Assembly: GCA_017311315.1 (NCBI GenBank)
Contig: CM029650.1
Coordinates: 21,919,374 to 21,983,373 of the forward strand
Direction: 5' to 3'
DNA from: Dendrocalamus latiflorus
Taxonomy: Eukaryota > Streptophyta > Magnoliopsida > Poales > Poaceae
Length of the DNA stretch: 64,000 nt
The position numbers and the translations under genes are program-made. Every line of letters begins with the position of its first letter. Positions within the stretch are counted from its first letter, which is position 1. Of the stretch, positions 55,934 through 64,000 are shown piece after piece. The notes under the pieces were generated by a model, which had not been told where the DNA came from, made no database searches, and saw only the letters and a program-made list of their open reading frames with translations.

Positions 55934-58900
55934 ATGGCGTCTGATGGCAAGCGTGGTCAGGCGGGTGGTGTCTGCGACATTCGCCGGCGATCTTCGCTGT
56001 TGGAGGTGAAGTACGCGCTCCAAGAGCGCGACCCGGCGGCGGTGGACAAGGAGTGGTTGGTGGCGGAGGAGGAAGGCACGTTCTCCGGCGAGCTAGGCCC
56101 CTCGCTCATGACCGAGAAGACGATCCAAGGGCTTCTGCGTGCGGGGAAGTTGTTCGAGCGCCAGGAGGTACGATTGCCCGCCGCCGATGAGACGGAACCG
56201 CATCCCGAGAAGTCGGAGGCGGTCGTGTTCGTTGCCTTTTTCGACGCGGGGCTCTGCATCCCAGCGGCGGCTATCGTGGGCGACGTGCTGCGGACCTTCG
56301 GGCTGGAGCTGGCGCAACTAACTCCGAACACCATGGCCCGGCTCGCGGTGTAAAGCTGGGCCTTGCGCTCGGGGGCGTGCTGGCCCAGCGCCTCGTTGTT
56401 CGCCTACCTTCACGAGGCACGGTGCCAGCCCAAGGACCGGAAGGACGGGACGCTGTCGAGCTTTGGCAGCGTCACGTTTATTCTTCGCTCGTCATGCAAG
56501 AAGCTCTTCCCTGCGAACTCAACTCGCGGGAAGTGGGAGTCTTACTGGATGAAGCGGTGGTTCTACCACCGCATGGAAAGCGGGAGCGGCCTTGAGTGCA
56601 CAGGCCGTCCGATCGCGTTCAAGCCCTCGCCCGGCCGGACGTTTGATGATGAGGACAGGCGGAGGGCCCGGCAGCTCGTAGGCGTGGCCGCCCGCCTCAA
56701 CATGCGCGACCTCGCCGAAGAGTACGTGATGTACGGCGTGGCACCGCTTGCTCGCGACTGGCGTCTTGCCGCCCAGAAGCGTCGAGACGACAATGTTTCG
56801 CCCTCGATCTGCTTGCTGCCGGCGCCCTCCAATCCTCGTAAGCCCCGACCGCGGCTCTCCTTTGCTGACGCGAAATGCGTTATATGCTGATGCTATCTCC
56901 TTCGCTTCAGGGATTTGCTTGGAAGAGGCGGAGCAAGCCGCGCGCGTATTCCTAGGGCCGTACACCGGCAGGGAGCACAAGCAGCGCGCGTCTGCTATCG
57001 CCGAGGCGGGGCTGGGGCGAATAAACCGCGTGTGCGAGGCTCTGGGCCTTGCCGTGCTGGACCGTGTCGCTCCGAACGACGGCGCAGCGAAGAAGAAGAG
57101 GCCGTCTCGGAAGAGGGGCCGCAGTGGGGCGCCTGCCGCGCTTGATGCGGCAGTTGCTACTGCTGCTGCTAGCGCCCCCGAGGGCGCGGCGGACGCGGAG
57201 TCGTATTCGGCGAGGTATGCTGACTCAAGCTTGGGTGGCGCAGACGCCGAAGGCGAGGTATCTTCGGCGAGCGCCCCGGACGGCGGGTTTGGCGCGAGCG
57301 CTGGTGGGGGGACGTCTCGCCGCCCGCCGAAGTCGCCGAGGCGGAACCCGTGCGGGCCAGCGATGCTGAGGTGGAGCCTCCGACCGTGGCCGCTGTGGTG
57401 CCGGAGGCGCCCTCCGCTGGGGCGCACGGAGTCGTGCTGCCTCTACCGACAGTAGCAGAAACCGAGGTGCCCCCTGCGACAACTGCCACCACGGAATCGG
57501 CGCCCCCGGGCGCTGCAGCCGCGGGGGCTTCCCTAACCGCGACTGCGGGGGCGATGCCGCTGCTGGCTGCCCCGTCTAAACGGCCGTGTGTGCGGCCGAA
57601 GCTCCACCGGACACCGCGGGGATTCGTCGTGGCCACGGGCATCAGAAGCTTGTGGGACTCCAGCGCAAGTGCCGGAGACCGTACGACATACGCGCCTTCT
57701 ACCCCCCTGGCCACACCGCCCGCCGCACAGGGACAGCTGTCGCCCTCCTCGAACGCGGAGGCTTCTGCCCGCGGCGGGACCATTCCTTCTGCTACTACCG
57801 AAGGTAGGGTGGCTTAGCTTAATCTGGTGTATGATTTTATGCCTTGCGGTGCTCACCTGCATCGCTGTTTGCAGCGTTGCTCATTCCGGAGGGGGAGCGC
57901 TTAGCAGAACACGGGACCTCCGCGTGCATAAGCCCTGCGGACTTCGTGCCGCCCCCAGAGACGCTGAGGGCGTGGCGCGGGATTGTGAATGACGCGGCCA
58001 CCAGCGTCGACCCGCAAGTGCTGCAGGCCTACGGGGCGGGGCGCCTCGAAGACGCATTCGAGGTGTCTGGGGTGAGGGTAAGTACTTCTTACGACAACAC
58101 CTGGGCTGGCTGAGCTTGCTAAGTCTTTCCCTTCTACAGACACTTGTGCTGGGGCAGGCCCTGCAAACGGCCTATGCTCGTGGCCGAAAGGCGCTCGAGG
58201 ATAAGCTGCGGGCCGCCGAGGAGGAGCTACGCGAAGCCTCTGGAGCCCGCTCTGCCCAGGACACCCGCATCCGCCAGCTGGAAGCGGAATGCGCCGAAGC
58301 GAGGGCACACGCCGAGGGACTTGTCGCGTCGGCGCGGGAGTCGGCCGCGGAAGCTGCTGAACAGAAGTTTGCGGCGGAGCGGGACGGGCTCCTGGAACAG
58401 GTCGCCTCGCTAGAGAAGGAAAAAGGCGAGCTTGCCTTGACTCCAGCGGAGCGCAACCAAACGCTTGGCGATGCCTCGGTGGTTGCGGGGATGCCATGCA
58501 AGCGCTGGAGAGCCTTCTTCAAGGGCTGGTAACCGAGGTGCCGGACCGCGCCTTTGGCTCGGAGGAGCTGTCTCGGACCCTCTGCTGGGTCGGGGATGCC
58601 GCCAACGTCGCGCGCGGCGCCGCGACGACCTTTGGCAACCACTGCGCATTCGCGTCGGCATGCTTGGTGTGCGCGCTCCTGCAGCACCGCGGTTGTACGC
58701 ACGTCGCCGGGCTGGATGACCCCCAGCTAGAGATGCCTGGCGGGGCCGGAGTAATGTCCGGCGCCGTCCGCTCCGCCCGCCTTGCCCTCAAGCCCTTCTT
58801 CGACCGGATCTGGGCTTAAGTCGGGCCAGATGCTGCACGGATCGAGCTCTAGAAGTCGCTTTACGGGAAGGGGAGCCTCGGCCAATTTCTGGACGGGGTC

Positions 58901-58960
58901 CCTCGACGCGACGAGGGCGGCGCTGGTTCCTCCGAAGGCGCCGAGAACCCGCAGGTCTGA
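55934..58960 (+). pseudogene. accessory gene of the inverted element, copy B (Transposase_28/PF04195-like), spliced
   Basis: Homologue of 48090-51055. Exon 1, 55934-56837, starts MASDGKRG and keeps VVFVAFFDAGLCIPAAA, LELAQLTPNTMARLAV and FGSVTFILRSSC, but has TAA at 56351-56353. The donor is GTAAGC at the same place and phase as in copy A. Exon 2, 56911-57803 (VFLGPYTGREHKQRASA, then an acidic Pro/Ala linker), has a frame change near 57310-57340. Exon 3, 57875-58077 (IPEGERLAEHGTS; FVPPPETLRAWRG), ends GGTAAGT. Exon 4, 58140-58960, is a coiled coil (KALEDKLRAAEEELREAS) and C-terminal domain (GCTHVAGLDDPQLEMPG), with a frame change near 58490 and stops at 58817 and about 58852. Matching exon borders in two diverged copies support a real spliced gene. 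Confidence 0.75.
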
Positions 58961-59440
58961 CGCTGTGGTGCCTAGGTGTAGGCGTGTGTTGTAATGCCCC
59001 CTCTTTTTGCGAATAGAGCACACACTTGCTGCATGCATTCTGACTTTCGCCTATATCCCGGGTAGCTTCCTTGCTGGGGCCGGCTTCTTGCGGCCGACCT
59101 TGCGACCCGGCGACGCCTACGACGCTGGCGAAGGGCCGAAGAGTCGCTGGACTTTTGGGCGGGCCGACCTTCTTCGAGCGTGGCCCCGGCCTTAGCGCGT
59201 GCTAAGGACGAGCCCGCGGGATAGCGGCTTAGAGCGGCAAGGATGTTGCCGGACCTTTGTACTTGTGATTTTTCCGGTACGCAGATTTTCTGGTATTTTT
59301 AGGATATGCGCTGTTTGTTGATGCCACTTCGGGTTCACCGGTACGCCACTTGCTGCGCGGGGACGGGTTCACCGTTGGCGAAGTAGTTGCGCAAGGGTTC
59401 CCTAGAACGGCGCGTGCGGGGGTAGTCCTTGGCGCCTCAC
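58961..59440. other. post-accessory-gene segment
   Basis: No gene recognised; the first 240 bp recur at 62058-62302. Confidence 0.45.
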
Positions 59441-59695
59441 CTTTTTACAGTCCGTAGACTGGCGTGTGCGGAGGCGGACCTCGACGCTTTGCCTTTTTAT
59501 AGTCCGTAGACTGGCGGGAGCGGAGGCGGACCTCGACGCTTCGCCTTTTTATAGTCCGTAGACTGGCGGGAGCGGAGGCGGACCTCGACGCTTTGCCTTT
59601 TTATAGTCCGTAGACTGGCGGGAGCGGAGGCGGACCTCGACGCTTCGCCTTTTTATAGTCGTAGACTGGCGGGAGCGGAGGTGGACCTTCGTCCC
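59441..59695. repeat. 54-bp satellite of the inverted element
   Basis: Five units of TAGTCCGTAGACTGGCGGGA + GCGGAGGCGGACCTCGACGC + TTCGCCTTTTTA, the inverted counterpart of the 46600-47800 satellite. Confidence 0.93.
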
Positions 59696-59799
59696 CCCAC
59701 CCACCCCGGGGTGAGGGCAGCCTCTGGTGTGCGAAGGCGGGCCTCAACGCGCTGAGGTGCGCGATTGGCAGCCGCGCACGATTCACGTGGGGTCGGCAT

Positions 59800-60395
59800 C
59801 ACGTCTTATTTATACTCCGCAGAGTATGCACAGGGACGAGATCCCTGGCATGTGCGGAGCTCGCGTCTTGTTTAGACTCCGTAGAGTGCGCAGGGAGAAC
59901 ATCCGCGTCTTATTTATACTCCGTAGAGTGCGTGGGATCAACATCCACGTCCTATTTATACTCCGCAGAGTATGCACAAGGACGAGATCCCTGGCATGCG
60001 CGAAGTTCGCGTCTTGTTTAGACTCCGTAGAGTGCGCAGGGAGAACATCCGCGTCTTATTTATACTCCGTAGAGTGCGTGGGATCAACATCCACGTCCTA
60101 TTTATACTCCGCAGAGTATGCACAGGGACGAGATCCCTGGCATGCGCGGAGTTCGCGTCTTGTTTAGACTCCGTAGAGTGCGCAGGGAGAACATCCGCGT
60201 CTTATTTATACTCCGTAGAGTGCGTGGGGTCAACATCCACGTCCTATTTATACTCCGCAGAGTATGCATAGGGACGAGATCCCTGGCATGCGCGGAGTTC
60301 GCGTCTTGTTTAGACTCCGTAGAGTGCGCAGGGAGAACATCCGCGTCTTATTTATACTCCGCAGAGTGCGTGCGAGGGCGTCCCCTCACACGTCT
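59800..60395. repeat. about 148-bp satellite
   Basis: Four units starting near GCAGAGTATGCACAGGGACG (about 59820, 59968, 60114, 60261), each with three CTCCG(T/C)AGAGT sub-blocks. The outer element has about one diverged copy of it at 47808-47960. Confidence 0.93.
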
Positions 60396-60396
60396 T

Positions 60397-60956
60397 TTGT
60401 TTATACTCAGGCCCGTCACCTTTGGCTACGGCGAGTGCACACGCGAACGTGCGACTTCGATTTATACTCAGTCCCGTACCCCTGGCTACGGCGAGTGCGC
60501 ACGCGAACGTGCGTCTTTGTTTATACTCAGGCCCGTCACCTTTGGCTACGGCGAGTGCACACGCGAATGTGCGTCTTCGATTTATACTCAGTCCCGTACC
60601 CCTGGCTACGGCGAGTGCACACGCGAACGTGTGTCTTCGATTTATACTCAGTCCCGTACCCCTGGCTACGGCGAGTGCACACGCGAACGTGCGTCTTTGT
60701 TTATACTCAGGCCCGTCACCTTTGGCTACGACGAGTGCACACGCGAACGTGCGTCTTTGATTTATACTCAGTCCCGTACCCCTGGCTACGGCGAGTGCAC
60801 ACGCGAACGTGCGTCTTTGTTTATACTCAGGCCCGTCACCTTTGGCTACGACGAGTGCACACGCGAATGTGCGTCTTCGATTTATACTCAGTCCCGTACC
60901 CCTAGCTACGGCGAGTGCACACGCGAACGTGCGTCTTCGATTTATACTGCGGGAAC
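60397..60956. repeat. 60-bp satellite with exact period
   Basis: Nine units (TTTGGCTACGGCGAGTGCAC + ACGCGAACGTGCGTCTT + TTTATACTCAGGCCCGTCACC or CAGTCCCGTACCCC). The two variants (GCCCGTCACCTTT and TCCCGTACCCCTG) are interspersed. The period stays exactly 60 bp, which opens long frames on both strands. Confidence 0.95.
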
Positions 60957-61019
60957 GCGCGCGCTGGCCAAGCCTGCGCGCGCCTCCGCCGCGTACTTGC
61001 GCGTGATGAAGAAATATTG

Positions 61020-61194
61020 GTGACAAACGGCGATCTTCATTACATCCCCGTTTGCGTGGGTAAGCAATTACAAGGGGTGGATATACTAACCGTTTGCCCT
61101 TGGTGCAGCCGAAGCCTCTAGTCGCTGGGCATCCGCGGGACCCGCCAAGGCACCTCTGAATGGCCCCGCGGATCCCCGCGCTGTGACGCCAGCT
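61020..61194 (-). other. post-pol segment of the inverted element
   Basis: Holds the minus-strand CGCAAACGGGGATGTAATGA block similar to 46552-46585 of the outer element; otherwise non-coding. Confidence 0.45.
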
Positions 61195-61720
61195 CTAAGA
61201 GCGCCGTTGGGCTTCGCGGCGCGGATGCCTGGTCCCTGGCTCGATGCGTCGGGCCATATCCTGGTCGCCTCGGACTGCGATGATGGTCCGAGGACCTGGG
61301 ATCTTCATGCATAGATAGCCGTGATGTGGTACCGCGCCGAAGGAGTTGAGGATTGGGCGCCCTAATATGGTATTGTAGGGGTACGGGAGGTCGACCACGT
61401 CGAAGGTAGCATCTTCGGCCCGCACATTGTCATCTTGGCCGAACGAGACTTGAAGACCTATTTGGCCCAGCGCCCGCAGGGGCTGCCCCCCGAAGCCCTG
61501 CAGTGGGACTCCCGAGGGCCCTAGGCGGCTTCGAGGGATCCCCATCTGGTCGAAGGCCGCCGCAAACAATACATTCGCGGAGCTACCTCCGTCCACCAAT
61601 GCACGCCCCACGTCGCATCTCGCGATATTGACCCGGATGACCAGGGGGTCCTGATGAGGGAAGTCCATGCCTTGGGCGTCGTCGGGTGTGAATGTAACTT
61701 CGTGCTGCGCCCAGTCCGGC
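61195..61720 (-). pseudogene. protease fragment of the inverted element's Gag-Pol
   Basis: The minus-strand frame reads GMDFPHQDPLVIRVNIARCD, then GRALVDGGSSANVLF (protease active-site region), GIPRSRLGPSG and YPYNTILGRPILNSFGAVPH, clearly homologous to 42770-43190 of the outer element. It stops at about 61195 without RT. Upstream (to the right) the frame continues past about 61720 only because it reads the complement of an accessory-gene piece; that extension is not real Gag. Confidence 0.85.
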
Positions 61721-62302
61721 GCGATGACCTTTGGCAACCACTGCGCATTCGCGTCGGCATGCTTGGTGTGCGCGCTCCTGCAGCGCCGCGGTTGTACGCA
61801 CGTCGCCAGGCTGGATGACCCCCAGCTAGAGATGCCTGGCGGGGCCGGAGTAATGTCCGGCGCCGTCCGCTCCGCCCGCCTTGCCCTCAAGCCCTTCTTC
61901 GACCGGATCTGGGCTTACGTCGGGCCAGATGCTGCACGGATCGAGCTCCAGAAGTCGCTTTACGGGAAGGGGAGCCTCGGCCAATTTCTGGACGGGGTCC
62001 CTCGACGCGACGAGGGCGGCGCTGGTTCCTCCGAAGGCCCCGGGAACCCGCAGGTCTGACGCCGTGGTGCCTAGGTGTAGGCGTGTGTTGTAATGCTCCC
62101 TCTTTTTGCGAATGGAGTACACACTTGCTGCATGCATTCTGACTTTCGCCTATATCCCGGGCAGCTTCCTTGCTGGGGCCGGCTTCTTGCGGCCGACCTT
62201 GCGACCCGGCGACGCCTACGACGCTGGCGAAGGGCCGAAGAGTCGCTGGACTTTTGGGCGGGCCGACCTTCTTCGAGCGAGGCCCCGGCCTTAGCGCGTG
62301 CT
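61721..62302 (+). pseudogene. duplicated accessory-gene 3' end (copy of about 58627-59208)
   Basis: From ACCTTTGGCAACCACTGCGC it repeats the C-terminal domain of copy B (CTHVARLDDPQLEMPGGAGV) and its 3' flank, with about 2% difference by eye. This copy has no stop in the domain (TTACGTC where copy B has TTAAGTC; CTCCAG where copy B has CTCTAG) and ends at TGA about 62057. It has no 5' exons. Confidence 0.85.
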
Positions 62303-63594
62303 ACGGTCACGCAACCGCTCACCTCCCACGACGCACCAGTCGTGAGTTGCCGCGTGTCCCACTCGCAGGATGGCAGACTGCACGGCGCGACAGCCTGACC
62401 TCTGCCAGGCCAGGCGTCGGCGTGATTCCAGCCGCCATTAAAAGCGCACTACTAGACTGTAAGGTCACAACAGCTCTGAAGCGCAACAATATTGGCGCCA
62501 AGCTCCAATCTTAGCGCAGGGACGGAGCGCGCGCGCCTCGGCTTCGACTTAGGCGCCAGCCTCCGCTGCCACCTGTTCGGAGGGTGGGCGACGGAGCGCG
62601 CGCGTCGGCTTCAACTTAGGCGCCAGCCTCCGCTGCCACCCGTTCGAAGGGTAGGGGACGGAGCGCGCGCGCGTCTACTTCAAGCTAGGCGCCAGCCTCC
62701 GCTGCCACCCGTTCGAGGGGTAGGGGACGGAGCGCGCGCGCGTCTACTTCGAGCTAGGCGCCAGCCTCCGCTGCCACCCGTTCGACGGGTAGGGACGGAG
62801 CGCGCGCGCCTCGGCTTCGACTTAGGCGCCAGCCTCCGCTGCCACCCGTTCGAAGGGTAGGGGACGGAGCGCGCGCGCCTCGGCTTCGACTTAAGGCGCC
62901 AGCCTTCGCTGCCACCCGTTCAAAGGGTAGGGGACGGAGCGCGCGCGCCTCGGCTTCGACCGAGGCGCCAGCCTCCGCTGCCACCCGTTCGAAGGGTAGG
63001 GGACGGAGCGTGCGCGCCTCGGCTTCGAGCTAGGCGCCAGCCTCCGCTGCCACCCGTTCGAAGGGTAGGGACGGAGCGCGCGCGCCTCGGCTTCGACTTA
63101 GGCGCCAGCCTCCGCTGCCACCCGTTCGAAGGGTAGGGGACGGAGCGCGCGCGCCTCGTCTTCGACTTAGGCGCCAGCCTCCGCTGCCACTTGTTCGGAG
63201 GGTGGGCGACGGAGCGCGCGCGTCGGCTTCGACTTAGACGCCAGCCTCCGCTGCCACCCGTTCGAAGGGTAGGGGACGGAGCGCGCGCGCGTCTACTTCG
63301 AGCTAGGCGCCAGCCTCCGCTGCCACCTGTTCGAAGGGTAGGGGACGGAGCGCGCGCACGTCTACTTCGAGCTAGACGCCAGCCTCCGCTGCCACCCGTT
63401 CGAAGGGTAGGGGACGGAGCGCGCGCGCCTCGGATTCGACATAGGCACGTCTACTTCATCTAGGCACCTTCCATCCCAGACCTCGGGCTCCCCAACCACA
63501 AGCTTGAAATTCACAGGCCGCAGGGGACGGAGGGGGCTAAAGGACCCGGCGACATGGCTTCGGCCCTGTGAAGCCCTTCACCATGAGAGGCTCC
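62303..63594 (+). repeat. outer-element 3' region, second copy, leading into the 3' LTR
   Basis: Direct repeat of 51395-52650. The junction at 62302/62303 joins GCGTGCTA to CGGTCACGCAACC. Here CCGGCGACATGGCT continues as TCGGCCCTGTGAAGCCCTTC and ACCATGAGAGGCTCC to the LTR. The bases before the LTR are not a strong polypurine tract (ATGAGAGG only). Confidence 0.88.
62513..63440. repeat. GC-rich 60-bp minisatellite of the outer element, second copy
   Basis: About 15 units, same order of variants as 51609-52545 (for example the GTTCGGAGGGTGGGCGACGG variant near the start and near 63190). Confidence 0.95.
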
Positions 63595-63827
63595 TGTTGT
63601 AGGGGTGGCCCCCACCTAAGCCCAGCAGGCCTGTTAGGAGGTTATAAGAACCAGAGTAACATGTGTAATGACATAAGTGCCCCTAATGGGGATGTGCGGA
63701 TGTAAGGGCATGACTGTAAAAGCATACTCCATGTGAATATATATATATTCGGATGAGGGGGAGGGTGAGCCAGAATACTCCCACCTCTCCACTACCATCT
63801 CTCTCTGTTTGGTCTGTAACCACAACA
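63595..63827 (+). repeat. 3' LTR of the composite Tat element
   Basis: 233 bp, near-identical to 40767-40996, followed by the target duplication GTGAA. Confidence 0.93.
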
Positions 63828-63832
63828 GTGAA

Positions 63833-64000
63833 CCTAGTGTAATTCAACAAGTACCTCTGAGCTGCCCTGCGCAGCATGTGCTTTAATTAGCAATCACTAA
63901 TTAAGCTGAGCCTGCCGCACATGGGCCTTGGCAGCAAACTGCCAAGCTAGAAGAGCTCGGCAGGTAGCTCAGTAGGTCGTCTAGCGAGCTTTTCTGGTGT
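63833..64000. other. right flank of the composite element
   Basis: Unoccupied host or older repeat DNA (CTTGGCAGCAAACTGCCAAG palindrome near 63930). Joined across the target site it continues 40761. No gene seen. Confidence 0.35.

Larger units (their letters stand above)
52899..61720 (-). mobile_element. body of the inverted second Tat element (5'-truncated; lacks RT, RNase H and integrase)
   Basis: Read right to left: protease fragment, post-pol segment, satellites, accessory gene (antisense to the element, hence plus strand), GC-rich minisatellite, 3' LTR. This is the same order as the outer element but diverged throughout. After the protease it goes straight to a post-pol segment (CCACGCAAACGGGGATG near 61050, like CCGCGCAAACGGGAGTT at about 46552), so RT through integrase is deleted. 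Its gag and 5' LTR are cut off near 61720. Confidence 0.82.
40767..63827 (+). mobile_element. 23.06-kb composite Ty3/gypsy (Tat-lineage) retroelement with a 5-bp target duplication
   Basis: Outer LTRs (40767-40996 and 63595-63827) are near-identical, begin TGTTGT and end ACAACA, and are flanked by GTGAA (40762-40766; 63828-63832). Order from the left: LTR, primer site, gag-protease, RT, two RNase H domains, integrase, satellite, antisense accessory gene, GC-rich minisatellite. Then comes an inverted, diverged element piece (52652-61720), a short direct copy of that piece's accessory-gene end (about 61721-62302), and a second copy of the outer element's 3' region (62303-63594). The paired target duplication says that both LTRs belong to one insertion. 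How the inside was assembled is inference. Confidence 0.88.

Noticed and set aside
60118..61023. 301-residue plus-strand ORF and overlapping minus-strand ORF (60352-61026)
   Set aside because: Both arise from the exact 60-bp and about 148-bp satellites; periods divisible by three keep several frames open. The protein text is simply periodic.
61727..61890. N-terminal extension of the minus-strand protease ORF
   Set aside because: It is the complement of an accessory-gene piece fused at a rearrangement junction, not Gag.
63955..63995. tRNA-like words (GGTAGCTCAGTAGGTCG) near the window end
   Set aside because: A B-box and cloverleaf pairing cannot be built from the visible bases.

Overview
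This window is nuclear DNA of a grass (Poaceae). The evidence is a spliced EXO70A-type exocyst gene, grass-style Tourist, Stowaway, MULE and Helitron repeats, and nested Ty1/copia and Ty3/gypsy LTR retrotransposons. I cannot name the species from sequence alone. Only one host gene looks complete: a 12-exon EXO70A1 orthologue at 19182-24428 (+), whose splice sites and codon phases all agree and give about 644 residues. Everything else is transposable-element sequence, gene fragments, or AT-rich repeat DNA.

Layout. 1-13254: the 3' part of a Ty1/copia element (integrase, RT, RNase H, then its 3' LTR). That LTR is split by a 7.8-kb Ty3/gypsy chromovirus (5222-13055, CRM-like) whose coding region runs on into its own LTR. 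13255-18467: a degraded gene relic and a series of small DNA transposons. 18500-24428: EXO70A1 and its 5' region. 24429-34200: AT-rich repeats and microsatellites, a MULE with a perfect 9-bp target duplication, a tandem family that seeds (AT)n runs, a second Helitron-like copy, and a coding relic between two minisatellites. 34200-40766: possible organelle-like DNA, a 3' fragment of a type-A response regulator on the minus strand, and two Tourist-type elements, one 1.25 kb long with a GC-rich cargo.

40767-63827: a 23.06-kb unit bounded by 230-233-bp LTRs and a perfect 5-bp target duplication (GTGAA). Its left half is a Tat-lineage Ty3/gypsy element: gag, protease, RT, two RNase H domains, integrase, a satellite, an antisense accessory gene and a GC-rich minisatellite. 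Inside it lies a second, diverged element in inverted orientation, with its own LTR, minisatellite, accessory gene and satellites but no RT, RNase H or integrase. About 1.25 kb of the outer element's 3' region occurs on both sides of this inverted block. The accessory genes of the two elements face each other, differ at many residues, and keep the same intron phase and exon order, which argues that this is a real spliced gene. Both gypsy elements carry stops and frameshifts although their LTR pairs are almost identical, so both probably moved recently with proteins supplied by other copies.
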